A DNA stretch of 64,000 bases, taken from NCBI RefSeq assembly GCF_003710915.1, contig NZ_RHHR01000003.1:168695-232694 (forward strand). The letters are read 5' to 3'. Shown piece by piece: positions 1 through 7,899 of the stretch. Positions within the stretch are counted from its first letter, which is position 1, and each line of letters opens with the position of its first letter. The translations under genes and the position numbers were made by a program. The notes under the pieces are model-generated. The model made no database searches. It was not told the DNA's origin and was given only the letters and a program-made list of their open reading frames with translations. Source of the stretch: Brevibacillus invocatus. Its GTDB lineage: Bacteria > Bacillota > Bacilli > Brevibacillales > Brevibacillaceae.

Positions 1-396
1 CGACGGGACGATGGGAATGCAGCGGGCAAAAGCGATTGTCAAAAAAGCGTTCCGCTCAAACATACCCGTGAGCTTGCCTATGCGCTCGTATCGATTCAAA
101 ATACGAGTTCCCCATTCCTGATACCCGTAACGCACAAACAAAAACATCAGGATCGATGCCGCTGTAGAGCCGATCCAAGTCACTAGTCCCCCCCATACAG
201 GACCATATGCGGCTCCGATGACTCCCCCAACCAACGGATACGGGATGACAGGAAACAACGCCATGATGGTCGCCATGAAAGCAACCAGGGAGATATTGTC
301 GGCTTCTTGGAACCATTTCAGGATTGCCTCTCCATACGCGTAGATCAACAAACCAATTCCCAGGTAAAAAACGGCCAGGACTATTTTTTTTATCAT
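1..396 (-). CDS. TVP38/TMEM64 (VTT/DedA-like) membrane protein, C-terminus cut by window edge
   Basis: Reading the minus strand from an ATG at 396 gives 132 open codons that run off the window. The protein opens with MIKKIVLAVFYLG and a first membrane helix, then shows the VTT-type core: PVIPYPLVGGVIGAAYGP, a glycine-rich re-entrant segment, followed by a second hydrophobic stretch and ends in FARCIPIVPS, the FxRxxPxxP motif of the TVP38/TMEM64 group. Members are integral membrane proteins thought to act in lipid or ion handling; the substrate is not predictable here. Different-frame open stretches at the same place are shadows. The start follows GGAGAG a short distance upstream. Confidence 0.8.
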   Translation of the reverse strand, partial: MIKKIVLAVFYLGIGLLIYAYGEAILKWFQEADNISLVAFMATIMALFPVIPYPLVGGVIGAAYGPVWGGLVTWIGSTAASILMFLFVRYGYQEWGTRILNRYERIGKLTGMFERNAFLTIAFARCIPIVPS

Positions 397-448
397 GTTT
401 ACTCTCCAACTATGTAATACAGCTATCTTAGCATATCCAGGTGAATCG

Positions 449-478
449 TATTTATTGCCGTTTTATGAATATTGTCAA
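449..478 (-). promoter_or_regulatory. candidate sigma-A promoter for the TVP38-like gene
   Basis: On the minus strand TTGACA (473-478) is followed after 18 bases by TAAATA (449-454). It lies just downstream of the yrzB terminator, where a new transcript would start. The -10 box is weak, so this is tentative. Confidence 0.35.
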
Positions 479-506
479 ACAAAGAAGAGTGCACAATCTT
501 TTGCCC

Positions 507-534
507 AAAAAAAGAGGACCCGCAGGCCCTCTTT
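507..534 (-). terminator. rho-independent terminator after yrzB
   Basis: Minus strand: an 8-bp stem (AGAGGGCC / GGTCCTCT, one G-U pair) with a TGCG loop, followed directly by seven T. It sits right after the yrzB stop and ends the ireB-ruvX-yrzB unit. Confidence 0.85.
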
Positions 535-541
535 CCAAATA

Positions 542-832
542 TTAAATACCATCTTTTTCCAAATCTACAATCAGCGTTTCGAAGGTTGCCTCTACTTGCT
601 CCCACTCTTCATCATCCTCGATCGGGATCAGCATGTCCGTACCATCGTAGCGCAGGAAGTGTACCTCGTACTCCTCTTCCTCTTCTTGATCGACTGGCAC
701 CAGCACCAGATAGCTGCGATCTTCAATATCAAAAATATACATGATGCGGAAATCCCGTGGTTCCTCTTTTCCTTCTTCGGTCAGGGCAATCACATCGCCC
801 ACTTCGAACTCCTCAGTCATTTCTTCACTCAT
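542..832 (-). CDS. yrzB: YrzB, DUF1292 family acidic protein
   Basis: 96-residue very acidic protein (runs of E and D, e.g. DQEEEEEYEV and EDDEEWEQVEATFE) with the DUF1292 layout of alternating strands. Function unknown in the family. The frame is open to a GTG at 841, but AGGTGA lies 5 bases before the ATG at 832 (MSEEMTEEF), so 832 is preferred. The start region overlaps the ruvX stop, and the gene is the last of the conserved ireB-ruvX-yrzB cluster, as in B. subtilis yrzL-yrrK-yrzB. Co-transcription is inferred from the tight spacing. Confidence 0.88.
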   Translation of the reverse strand: MSEEMTEEFEVGDVIALTEEGKEEPRDFRIMYIFDIEDRSYLVLVPVDQEEEEEYEVHFLRYDGTDMLIPIEDDEEWEQVEATFETLIVDLEKDGI

Positions 833-837
833 CGTGG

Positions 838-1254
838 TCACCTCGATTTCGCGTCCATGTATCCTTGCAGGATTAATGTGGCCGCCATTTTGTCTATTAC
901 ATTCTTTCGTTTTTGCCGGCTGACATCCGCAGAGATCAGCATTCGCTCGGCCGCCATTGTCGTCAAGCGTTCATCCCACATGTGGACAGGAAGAGAGGTG
1001 CGTTCCTGCAAAAACTGAGCGAACGATTGGCACATTTCAGCACGAGGGCCGATCGTTCCATTCATGTTTTTCGGAAGACCGACCACGATTGCCCCGACTT
1101 GATACTTGGCAATCCATTCCTGCAAGCGCGCAAGATCCTTTTCCTTGGATTGCCGCTTGATTGTTTCCAGTCCTTGCGCCGTCCAACCCAGTTCATCGCT
1201 AACGGCAACACCAATCGTCTTGTCGCCAACGTCCAATCCCAATAGTCGCGTCAT
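838..1254 (-). CDS. ruvX: RuvX/YqgF family RNase H-fold nuclease (pre-16S rRNA processing / Holliday junction resolvase-like)
   Basis: 138 residues, the usual length of YqgF proteins. Family hallmarks: N-terminal [15 protein letters not shown] with the first catalytic Asp, an [15 protein letters not shown] strand-loop, and [14 protein letters not shown] near the C-terminus. Family members act in 16S rRNA 5'-end maturation and have been proposed as Holliday junction resolvases. It is the middle gene of ireB-ruvX-yrzB, 10 bp downstream of ireB. The true RuvC is also in this window (42211-42711), so a repair role here would be redundant; the rRNA role is more likely. Confidence 0.93.
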   Translation of the reverse strand: MTRLLGLDVGDKTIGVAVSDELGWTAQGLETIKRQSKEKDLARLQEWIAKYQVGAIVVGLPKNMNGTIGPRAEMCQSFAQFLQERTSLPVHMWDERLTTMAAERMLISADVSRQKRKNVIDKMAATLILQGYMDAKSR

Positions 1255-1264
1255 GTCGTCAGGT

Positions 1265-1525
1265 TTACTTGCGCTCTGACAAGTAAACGGTCACCAACTC
1301 TTCTATGATTTTGTCTCTTTCCAGCTTGCCGATCAGGCTGCGTGCGTTGTTGTGCCGTGGGATAAACGCAGGATCTCCAGAAAGCAAGTAACCCACGATC
1401 TGAGTAATCGGGTTGTAGCCTTTTTCCTGCAGGGCCTTGTACACTTCTGTCAACGTCTCGGAAACATCCGCCGCATTCGCTTCCTTTGGCACCGTGAACT
1501 TCATGGTATTATCCAACGAACTCAC
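1265..1525 (-). CDS. ireB: IreB (YrzL), UPF0297 regulatory phosphoprotein
   Basis: 86-residue protein beginning [10 protein letters not shown], with the highly conserved family core [19 protein letters not shown] followed by [13 protein letters not shown]. In Enterococcus IreB is phosphorylated by the Ser/Thr kinase IreK and affects cephalosporin resistance. The frame also has a GTG at 1534, but family members start at the SSxDxTMKF motif, so the GTG at 1525, six bases after GAGGTG, is the likely start. The conserved N-terminal Thr of the SSLDNTMKF segment (the phosphorylation area in IreB) is present. First gene of ireB-ruvX-yrzB. Confidence 0.92.
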   Translation of the reverse strand: MSSLDNTMKFTVPKEANAADVSETLTEVYKALQEKGYNPITQIVGYLLSGDPAFIPRHNNARSLIGKLERDKIIEELVTVYLSERK

Positions 1526-1564
1526 AATCAACACCTCGATTTCCTCTGAGACTTCTTAATTGCA

Positions 1565-1600
1565 GGGAGAGTCTTTCTACAAAATGTATTCGACTCTCCC
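1565..1600 (-). other. 9-bp inverted repeat between alaS and ireB, no T tract
   Basis: GGGAGAGTC (1565-1573) and GACTCTCCC (1592-1600) form a perfect 9-bp stem with an 18-base loop. No run of T follows on either strand, so it does not look like a normal intrinsic terminator. It lies in the 111-bp gap between the alaS stop and ireB and could be an RNA processing or stability element. Function is unassigned. Confidence 0.5.
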
Positions 1601-1645
1601 ACTCACTACTCCTTGTCGTAAACGCAAATTTCTGGTCAGACTGTG

Positions 1646-4294
1646 CTATTTCGCCACTGCTTGACTTTTTACGAGTTCTTGAACAAGGTCTAACGCTTCT
1701 TGCAGCTTGGCAGGATCCTTCCCACCAGCTTGAGCCATATCAGGACGTCCACCACCGCCTCCACCGCAGCGTGTTGCTACTTCCTTGATGATTTTGCCAG
1801 CGTGGATGCCACGATCCATCAGATCCTTGGTCACACCTGCTACCAGATTCACTTTATCCGCATCCACGGCTCCCAGAACGATGACAGCAGAACCTAGCTT
1901 GTTTTTCAGCTCGTCCACCATACCACGCAGATTGTCCATATCTGATGCAGAGACGCGAGCTGCAAGCACTTGGATGCCATCCACTTGTACCAGCTGATCT
2001 GTCAGTGAAGCTGCTTCGATGTTGCCGAGCTTCGCACGCAGAGATTCGTTCTCACGCTGTACTTCTTTCAATTGCTGTTGCAGTCCTTCTACCCGTGCTG
2101 GAGCTTCTGCCAGAAGTGGGGCTTTCAAAGCTTGAGCCACATCTTTCAGGATGGAGAATTGCTGGTTCAGGAACTGATAAGCTCCACGTCCCGTCACTGC
2201 TTCGATCCGGCGTGTTCCCGCACCAATTCCGCTTTCGCTCACAATCTTGAACAATCCGATTTCTGCTGTGTTGCTTACATGGCAGCCCCCGCAAAGCTCC
2301 AGGCTGTAGTCTCCTACCTTGACGACGCGGACGATATCTCCGTACTTTTCGCCAAACAAAGCCATGGCTCCCATCGCTTTTGCTTCCGTCAGCGACTTGT
2401 TGGAAATATCGACGAGAAGATTCTCCCACACCTTCTCATTGACAATCGCTTCGATGCGCTCCAGCTCCTCAGCCGAGATCGAGCTGATATGGGTAAAGTC
2501 AAAGCGAAGTCGTTCCGGTGCTACCAGAGATCCTGCCTGGTTGACATGCGTGCCCAGCACATCCTTCAATGCCTGGTGCAGCAAGTGAGTAGCTGTATGG
2601 TTTTTGGTAATGGCGAGACGTGCATCGCGGTTTACTTCCGCATGTACCTCGTCTCCTTTGCGCAGTGTTCCTGCTTCTACCAGGACGGAGTGAACGTTTT
2701 GACCCATTGGTCCTTTTTGCACATCCAACACACGCGCTTTTACTGAATCAGAGATCAACAGTCCTTCGTCGTTGATCTGTCCACCGCTTTCTGCGTAGAA
2801 CGGGGTGCGATCCAGAACTACTTGTACAGTCTGTCCTTCTTCTGCTTCGTCGACCAGCTGGTTGTTGAAAATGATCGCTTCTACTTTTCCTGTCGCTACC
2901 AATTCAGTATAACCAACAAATTGGCTCGTAACCGTCAATTCTGAGAGTGGACCACCCTGAGTCTGCATGCTGTCCACATCTTGGCGAGCTGCACGGGCAC
3001 GCTCACGCTGTTCTTCCATCGCCTGCTCGAAGCCGTCGCGATCGATCGTCAGGCCTTGCTCTTCGGCAAAATCCTCCGTGAGATCTACAGGGAATCCGTA
3101 CGTATCGTACATTTTAAATACATCTTTACCGCCGATTTGTGTCTGGCCATTCGCCTTCGCAGCCTTGACCATCTCAGACAGAATGTTGAGACCGTCGTTC
3201 AAGGTTTCATGGAAACGCTCTTCCTCAGCACGAATGACTTTCTCAATAAAGGAGCGTTTTTCCACGACTTCTGGATAGAATTCGCCCATCATGGTGCCTA
3301 CGGTTTCCGTCAGTGTGTACAGGAACGGCTTCTCCACACCCAGCTTTTTGCCCATGCGTACAGCGCGGCGAAGCAAGCGACGAATGACGTAGCCACGACC
3401 TTCATTGGAAGGAAGAGCGCCATCGCCAATCGCAAAAACGACCGTTCGTGCGTGGTCAGCAATCACTTTCAGCGCCACGTCCATCTCCGCGCTGGTCTTG
3501 TACTTCACGCCGGAAATCTCGCTGGTTTTTTCGATCAGCGGAAAGAGCAGGTCTGTTTCGAAGTTGTTTTCCACCTCTTGGATGATGGACGCCATGCGCT
3601 CCAGACCCATCCCGGTATCGATGTTTTTCTTCGGCAGTGGCGTGTAGGTGCCGTCAGGATTGTGGTTGAACTGGGAGAACACCAGATTCCACACTTCCAG
3701 GTAACGCTCGTTCTCACCGCCCGGATATAGCTCGGGATCATTCGGATCGTTGCCAAAGCTTTCGCCACGATCGTAGAAAATCTCGGTGTTCGGTCCGCTT
3801 GGGCCCTCTCCGATATCCCAGAAGTTCCCTTCCAGACGAATGATTCGCTCTTCTGGAACGCCAATTTTTTTGTTCCACAGTTCAAATGCTTCTTCATCTT
3901 CGGGATGAATGGTCACGGACAGCAGGGCCGGATCAAAGCCGATCCATTTCGGGCTGGTCAAAAACTCCCATGCCCATTCAATGGCTTCTTCCTTAAAGTA
4001 CTCACCAATCGAGAAGTTGCCCAGCATCTCAAAAAACGTATGGTGGCGAGCCGTACGCCCGACGTTTTCAATATCGTTAGTGCGAATGGATTTTTGAGAG
4101 TTGGTAATGCGCGGGTTGTCAGGGATGATGCGCCCGTCAAAGTACTTTTTGAGCGTAGCCACGCCACTGTTGATCCACAGCAAAGATGGGTCGTCTACCG
4201 GTACCAGTGAAGCGCTCGGCTCAATACGGTGTCCCTTTTCCACAAAAAAATCAAGAAACATGCTGCGAATCTGATTTCCTGTTAATTTCTTCAT
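1646..4294 (-). CDS. alaS: alanyl-tRNA synthetase
   Basis: 882 residues, full length for bacterial AlaRS, charging tRNA-Ala in the cytosol. N-terminal class II catalytic core begins [16 protein letters not shown] and contains [16 protein letters not shown] (motif 2). The editing domain carries the zinc-type motifs [11 protein letters not shown] (about residue 565) and [13 protein letters not shown] (about 668). The C-Ala domain ends with a glycine run, [17 protein letters not shown]. The ATG at 4294 follows AGGAGG. The upstream T-box leader indicates control by uncharged tRNA-Ala. As in B. subtilis it lies between yrrI and the ireB cluster. Confidence 0.98.
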   Translation of the reverse strand: MKKLTGNQIRSMFLDFFVEKGHRIEPSASLVPVDDPSLLWINSGVATLKKYFDGRIIPDNPRITNSQKSIRTNDIENVGRTARHHTFFEMLGNFSIGEYFKEEAIEWAWEFLTSPKWIGFDPALLSVTIHPEDEEAFELWNKKIGVPEERIIRLEGNFWDIGEGPSGPNTEIFYDRGESFGNDPNDPELYPGGENERYLEVWNLVFSQFNHNPDGTYTPLPKKNIDTGMGLERMASIIQEVENNFETDLLFPLIEKTSEISGVKYKTSAEMDVALKVIADHARTVVFAIGDGALPSNEGRGYVIRRLLRRAVRMGKKLGVEKPFLYTLTETVGTMMGEFYPEVVEKRSFIEKVIRAEEERFHETLNDGLNILSEMVKAAKANGQTQIGGKDVFKMYDTYGFPVDLTEDFAEEQGLTIDRDGFEQAMEEQRERARAARQDVDSMQTQGGPLSELTVTSQFVGYTELVATGKVEAIIFNNQLVDEAEEGQTVQVVLDRTPFYAESGGQINDEGLLISDSVKARVLDVQKGPMGQNVHSVLVEAGTLRKGDEVHAEVNRDARLAITKNHTATHLLHQALKDVLGTHVNQAGSLVAPERLRFDFTHISSISAEELERIEAIVNEKVWENLLVDISNKSLTEAKAMGAMALFGEKYGDIVRVVKVGDYSLELCGGCHVSNTAEIGLFKIVSESGIGAGTRRIEAVTGRGAYQFLNQQFSILKDVAQALKAPLLAEAPARVEGLQQQLKEVQRENESLRAKLGNIEAASLTDQLVQVDGIQVLAARVSASDMDNLRGMVDELKNKLGSAVIVLGAVDADKVNLVAGVTKDLMDRGIHAGKIIKEVATRCGGGGGGRPDMAQAGGKDPAKLQEALDLVQELVKSQAVAK

Positions 4295-4311
4295 GCAAAA
4301 TCTCCTCCTAA

Positions 4312-4582
4312 AAAAATAAAAAAAGCCCTCATCCCCTCAGGGACGAGAACTGTTTTTCTCGCGGTACCACCCTGCTTACAGACGGCTGTATCAAGGATCA
4401 CATGCCATTCATCTGTCGCTTTTGGGCGTCTAACGGTGCCAAGCCGCCGGTTTTTTCCCGGTCTCGGGAGTAGCCTTCCGTCGCCCTTCTTCTGGCCGCC
4501 CTCTCAACCGTGGAGCGCCCTCTCTGTAAAAGGTCTGCGACATACTCGTTCCCTCATTGATCGTTTCAAAGGTTTGCTTTTC
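4312..4582 (-). promoter_or_regulatory. T-box leader of alaS (tRNA-Ala sensing)
   Basis: The minus-strand leader carries the diagnostic T-box sequence GGGTGGTACCGCG (about 4360-4373). It is followed by a terminator: an 8-bp stem (4328-4335 with 4340-4347, one G-U pair) and a T-rich tract reaching the alaS ribosome binding site. Upstream, paired arms around 4440-4560 fit Stem I; a GCU triplet followed by A (complement of 4472-4474) lies in a purine-rich loop and is a candidate alanine specifier. T-boxes let uncharged tRNA stabilise an antiterminator and allow read-through. The motif is seen; the specifier position is inferred. Confidence 0.93.
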
Positions 4583-4584
4583 GT

Positions 4585-4614
4585 ATTATAAATTTTTTTT
4601 GCGATCACTGTCAA
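4585..4614 (-). promoter_or_regulatory. sigma-A promoter for the alaS leader
   Basis: Minus strand: perfect TTGACA (4609-4614), 18-base spacer, perfect TATAAT (4585-4590). The -35 box overlaps the last codons of the upstream permease gene. Transcription would begin just before the T-box leader. Confidence 0.88.
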
Positions 4615-5675
4615 CTTTCATGCATCATTAAAGCAATCCGGCTGATGACGACCTTGCATACTGCGAGCAGGGGCACTGCTACGATCAGACCAATGATCCC
4701 TCCGATTGCCTCGCCGGCCAATAGTGCCATGATGATCAGGAGCGGGTGCAAATGCAGAGAACGTCCCACAATATTGGGCGATAATATATTCCCCTCCAGC
4801 ACCTGGATGATCAGGTTGATCACCACGACCAAGAGAAGCATCTTCGTCGAAATCGTCAAGGCAATGACGACAGCGGGAGCTGCTCCGATCAAAGGACCGA
4901 TGTACGGAATCACGTTGGTCAGACAGACGAATGCGGCCAGAACAAAAGGATACGGCATCCCGATCAGCCAATAACCGAGATAGGCGCAGATCCCGACGAT
5001 GAGCGCCACCATCATTTGTCCGTGAATATAGTTGCCTAGCGATTCATTGATATCCCTCAGAACCGTCATGACCTGCTTGCGGTAAGTCGGAGGAATAACC
5101 AGCATCCCTGCCTGGTGTAGCTCCTTCATGTCCTTGAGCAAATAAAAGGCGACAAACGGGACCACCGCATAGGCTAGCAGCTTCCCGAGTGTGTTGCGAG
5201 CATTATTGACAATCTCTGTGACCGAGTGGGACATGCGCTCATGCGACTGAATGATCACCCGGTCTACTCCATGTGATATACTCTCCGGCAAAAAATACTT
5301 GTGTGCTTCCCATTCGCTCATCCATTTGGTGTACCACTCTTTTAATCGAGGCAAATCATCCGACAGCTCGGTCCATTGTGTGGTAAAAACAGGGATGGCA
5401 TTGATAATAGCGATGGTAATAACCAATATAAACGAAGCATAGATAAGCAGGACGGCCATCAGGCGCGGTACCCGCCTGCGCTCAAGCAATTGCACAATCG
5501 GGTGCAAAATATAGGCAATGATAAGTCCGACCAATACAGGCACAAATACCTCGGACAACAACTGCAAAATCTGCGAGACTACAGGCCGAAGCAGCCAGAG
5601 CAAATTCCCAATGATCAATAGAGCGATCAGCCAGACCGCAGCCGCGAACCAGCGACTGCGCCTAAGTTCATCCAC
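4611..5675 (-). CDS. yrrI: AI-2E family transporter / PerM-like permease (YrrI-like)
   Basis: About 354 residues with the AI-2E/PerM layout: N-terminal membrane hairpin (WFAAAVWLIALLIIGNLLWLL; LVGLIIAYILHPIVQLLERR), a long middle amphipathic region, then closely packed C-terminal helices including GPLIGAAPAVVIAL and the typical end GGIIGLIVAVPLLAVCKV. Family members include exporters and Na+/H+ antiporter-like proteins; the substrate is unknown. The frame extends to a GTG at 5702, but AAGGGGAG lies seven bases before the GTG at 5675 (VDELRRSRW), making that start likelier. Same position as B. subtilis yrrI next to alaS. Confidence 0.85.
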   Translation of the reverse strand: MDELRRSRWFAAAVWLIALLIIGNLLWLLRPVVSQILQLLSEVFVPVLVGLIIAYILHPIVQLLERRRVPRLMAVLLIYASFILVITIAIINAIPVFTTQWTELSDDLPRLKEWYTKWMSEWEAHKYFLPESISHGVDRVIIQSHERMSHSVTEIVNNARNTLGKLLAYAVVPFVAFYLLKDMKELHQAGMLVIPPTYRKQVMTVLRDINESLGNYIHGQMMVALIVGICAYLGYWLIGMPYPFVLAAFVCLTNVIPYIGPLIGAAPAVVIALTISTKMLLLVVVINLIIQVLEGNILSPNIVGRSLHLHPLLIIMALLAGEAIGGIIGLIVAVPLLAVCKVVISRIALMMHES

Positions 5676-5807
5676 GCTGCCACTCCCCTTCCCTTCTGTC
5701 ACGTCTATTCACTTAGCGTGTCTCAATGCCCCGAAAAACATGTATTTCTTACAAGGGGCAGCTGCACAATTTTCAACCTTACGCATAGCAACTTGCAAAA
5801 ATGGCTA

Positions 5808-5837
5808 TTGACATGTTGCCAAATAGCGAAGTAAAAT
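5808..5837 (+). promoter_or_regulatory. sigma-A promoter for the Mn riboswitch-terC transcript
   Basis: TTGACA (5808-5813), 18-base spacer, TAAAAT (5832-5837). The riboswitch aptamer begins about 20 bases downstream, as expected for a leader that starts at this promoter. Confidence 0.75.
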
Positions 5838-5856
5838 TTGAACTACAAGAGGATAT

Positions 5857-5956
5857 CTCCAAAGGGGAGTAGCTTTTCTGCAGCATAGTCGTCATTACGG
5901 GAGAAATCCCCGGCTATGTTGGCAACATTTTCGTAATGTTGTAAGCAAGACCTTTG
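5857..5956 (+). promoter_or_regulatory. yybP-ykoY manganese riboswitch aptamer
   Basis: The leader shows the conserved yybP-ykoY elements in order: AAAGGGGAGTAGC (5861-5873), a paired middle arm with CCCGGCTATGTTGGC (about 5909-5923), a variable hairpin CAACATTTTCGTAATGTTG, and the closing GCAAGACCTTT (5945-5955), which pairs with the opening AAAGG. This class binds Mn2+ and typically controls Mn exporters, including TerC-type proteins. The closing strand also forms the first half of the following terminator, so ligand binding would free the gene by blocking terminator formation. Confidence 0.92.
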
Positions 5957-5978
5957 CCTGTTAGGTAAAGGTCTTTTT
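5948..5978 (+). terminator. riboswitch expression-platform terminator 1
   Basis: AGACCTTT.CCT and AGG.AAAGGTCT form a long stem with a GTT loop followed by TTTTTCT. Its 5' arm (GACCTTT) is the same sequence that closes the aptamer, so the two structures exclude each other. Confidence 0.88.
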
Positions 5979-5989
5979 CTGTTTATACA

Positions 5990-6028
5990 CGACCTTTGCC
6001 TATCCAGGGAAAGGTCGTTTTCTTTTTC
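5990..6028 (+). terminator. second tandem terminator in the terC leader
   Basis: CGACCTTTGCCT and AGGGAAAGGTCG pair around an ATCC loop and are followed by TTTTCTTTTT. The stem closely repeats terminator 1 (ACCTTTGCCT core), and its GACCTTT arm could also pair with the aptamer opening. See findings. Confidence 0.85.
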
Positions 6029-6111
6029 CTTCTTTAACACAAACTAAAGGGGAAGTTCGGAGAAAACGGCCACGGATACTTCACCAATCAAGGACGAGGA
6101 GGAAAAAGAGA

Positions 6112-6798
6112 ATGGAACTATTGTTAACACCTGAGTTTTGGTCCGCACTGTTAGCTATCATCGTTATTGACCTAGTGCTTGCCGGAGACAATGCGATCGT
6201 GATCGGGATGGCAGCTCGCAATCTGCCTGCTCATCAGCAGAAAAAAGCGATTGTCTGGGGGACCGTCGGAGCAATCGTCATACGCGCCCTAGCCACCTTG
6301 GCCGTCGTCTGGTTGTTGACAATTCCTGGTCTCTTATTGATCGGGGGTCTGATCCTCATCTGGATTTCGATGAAACTCCTGATTCAGGAAGAAGGACATG
6401 AAACCATGAAGGCCAGTAGCTCATTAGGCTCAGCGATCTGGACGATCATCGTAGCAGATACTGTCATGGGTCTGGATAACGTCATCGCGGTAGCAGGTGC
6501 AGCACACGGAGATTTCCTGCTGGTCGTTATCGGCTTGATTATCAGTGTACCGATCATGGTATGGGGTAGTACACTCATTCTGAAATTCATGGAGCGCTAT
6601 CCGATCGTCATCTTCATCGGAGCCGGAGTATTGGCGTATACAGCAGCAAGTATGGTGACGAGTGAAAAGTTCCTCACACCGTTCTTCACTGCCTATCCGT
6701 GGGTCAAATGGTTGTTCATCGTAGCTGTAGTCGTCGGTGTCCTGCTGATTGGCCGCATGAAAAGCCAAAAGCAAAAACGGATGGCCGAACAGTCCTAA
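6112..6798 (+). CDS. TerC family integral membrane protein (YkoY/YceF-like), probable Mn2+ exporter
   Basis: 228 residues, almost all membrane helices. Hallmarks of the YjbE/TerC group: VIDLVLAGDNAIVIGMAAR at about residue 19 and the repeat-related IIVADTVMGLDNVIAVAGAA at about 112, each holding the acidic residues of the metal path, separated by cytoplasmic loops, with a basic C-terminal tail (GRMKSQKQKRMAEQS). TerC-type proteins of Bacillales are under Mn riboswitches and aid Mn efflux or metallation of secreted enzymes. The ATG at 6112 follows GAGGAGG. Only gene of its transcript; terminator directly after the stop. Confidence 0.9.
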   Translation: MELLLTPEFWSALLAIIVIDLVLAGDNAIVIGMAARNLPAHQQKKAIVWGTVGAIVIRALATLAVVWLLTIPGLLLIGGLILIWISMKLLIQEEGHETMKASSSLGSAIWTIIVADTVMGLDNVIAVAGAAHGDFLLVVIGLIISVPIMVWGSTLILKFMERYPIVIFIGAGVLAYTAASMVTSEKFLTPFFTAYPWVKWLFIVAVVVGVLLIGRMKSQKQKRMAEQS

Positions 6799-6805
6799 AA
6801 AAAAT

Positions 6806-6838
6806 CGCCCGAGCGTCTAATCGATGCTCGGGCGTTTC
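6806..6838 (+). terminator. terminator after terC
   Basis: Perfect 9-bp stem CGCCCGAGC / GCTCGGGCG (6806-6814, 6826-6834) followed by TTT. A run of A before it gives a T tract on the other strand, so it may also act on minus-strand transcription from 7062. Confidence 0.8.
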
Positions 6839-6873
6839 TATGTGCTTTGCCATGCGGGGCACTACCATACTGT

Positions 6874-7062
6874 TTACCTTGTCACTGCTCGCATAAGCTT
6901 GCGACTAGCCTTCACCATTCGGGAGACATCCTTCATGGAAAAAGGCATGCGTTTGAAATTCAACGAAAAACCTTTTTTCTTGCGACGAGGGGCCATCAAA
7001 TAGCCAATGAAAGCCACTATTCCGCTGGTGGCGATAATCCGCATCAGGCTTCGAGTGAACAA
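6874..7062 (-). CDS. small basic membrane-anchored protein, possibly YrzQ/DUF3918-like
   Basis: About 62 residues: one N-terminal helix (LMRIIATSGIVAFIGYLMAP), then a strongly basic tail (PRRKKKGFSLNFKRMPFSMK ... SRKLMRAVTR). The frame is open from an ATG at 7077, but GGAGG falls inside that start, eight bases before a TTG at 7062 (LFTRSLMRII), which is therefore preferred. Position next to a zinc-ribbon protein and the YrrD-like gene, and the short TRSLM-type start, recall B. subtilis YrzQ; this identity is a guess. Function unknown. Confidence 0.6.
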   Translation of the reverse strand: MFTRSLMRIIATSGIVAFIGYLMAPRRKKKGFSLNFKRMPFSMKDVSRMVKASRKLMRAVTR

Positions 7063-7104
7063 TCCTGCCACCTCCATTTGGATTTTCGGTATTGTACCTA
7101 GAAG

Positions 7105-7311
7105 CTACATATTGATTTGAGCCGCCACGGTTTGCTCCTCGATAAACAGATCGTTCAGCGAGTGCAGCGAACCATCCTCCTCCACCTGATAGACAGAGGC
7201 AATCTGCTCGTTGCTGACGCTCATCTCAATGAAGCAGTTCCAGCAATAGTACTGGTTGGTTCCAATTTTTCCGACGTCTTTCGAACTACAATTCGGGCAA
7301 ATGACACGCAT
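7105..7311 (-). CDS. small zinc-ribbon protein (YrzR-like by position)
   Basis: 68 residues. The N-terminus has two CxxC knuckles, CPNCSSKDV and YYCWNCFIEM, spaced as in a zinc ribbon, then an acidic tail. Such small ribbon proteins may bind nucleic acid or partner proteins, but no role can be assigned. The ATG at 7311 follows GGGAGG at a workable distance. It lies between the YrrD-like gene and the small membrane protein, 37 bp from the former, all on the same strand, so they may be co-transcribed. Confidence 0.72.
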   Translation of the reverse strand: MRVICPNCSSKDVGKIGTNQYYCWNCFIEMSVSNEQIASVYQVEEDGSLHSLNDLFIEEQTVAAQINM

Positions 7312-7348
7312 CCTACAAATCCTCCCTTTTCACGCCTGGATACGAACT

Positions 7349-7828
7349 CTAGTCCGGCACGATCAGGTTTTCTTCCCCGACAATGACAGTAGGTGGTGCG
7401 GAAAAGCGCTTGCGCCCCTCTGTGACATCCGCAATCCAGCCATTGGATAGTTCGTACCCTACAAGTTTCTCCCATTTCGCAGAGAAGTAAACATCTTCCA
7501 CTCTGCCCAGGAGTTCTCCGGAAGCGGTAATGACCGCTTTTCCTTTTAATTTTGTCTTTCCCGTCACGATGCCGACAGGTTCGATACCGGCGAGATCAAG
7601 CAAGGGAGTGATTGCGTCTTTTCCCGAAACGGTTAGGCATGATTCACCTACCGCGTGAATCCGTTCGGAAGGAATGTAGGTACCAGGATGGAACCAGCCT
7701 TGTTCGCTCAGCAAGACTCCTCGTACATGCCAAGTGGGGTCGCAAAGAATGTCACGGACGGTGCCGAGCGTCTCTCCTGTCTGTAGACACATGACGGGCA
7801 AACCGACTACATCCATTGCCTTGCGCAT
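7349..7828 (-). CDS. yrrD: PRC-barrel domain protein (YrrD-like)
   Basis: 159 residues with two PRC-barrel-type units: VGLPVMCLQTGETLGTVRDI at the N-terminus and a second, GKAVITASGELLGRVEDVYF, around residue 90, a layout common in Bacillales sporulation-associated PRC proteins. PRC barrels bind RNA or protein surfaces; no enzymatic role is indicated. ORF opens with ATG at 7837, but AAGGAGG overlaps that codon; the ATG at 7828 sits nine bases from it and is preferred. It follows recD2 on the same strand, as yrrD follows yrrC in B. subtilis. Confidence 0.83.
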   Translation of the reverse strand: MRKAMDVVGLPVMCLQTGETLGTVRDILCDPTWHVRGVLLSEQGWFHPGTYIPSERIHAVGESCLTVSGKDAITPLLDLAGIEPVGIVTGKTKLKGKAVITASGELLGRVEDVYFSAKWEKLVGYELSNGWIADVTEGRKRFSAPPTVIVGEENLIVPD

Positions 7829-7899
7829 GTGGGACATCCTCCTTCCGCCTACTTAGTATCGGCGAAAGGCAGAGCCTCATTCGGCGCAATTGGTTCCAG

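Noticed and set aside
56..409. 117-codon minus-strand frame at the left edge
   Set aside because: It overlaps in another frame the TVP38-like gene, which has coherent membrane helices and the family motifs.
542..1254. Plus-strand frames over yrzB and ruvX
   Set aside because: Shadows of two conserved genes on the minus strand.
6430..6774. Minus-strand frame opposite terC
   Set aside because: Shadow; no ribosome binding site, and terC is under a clear riboswitch.
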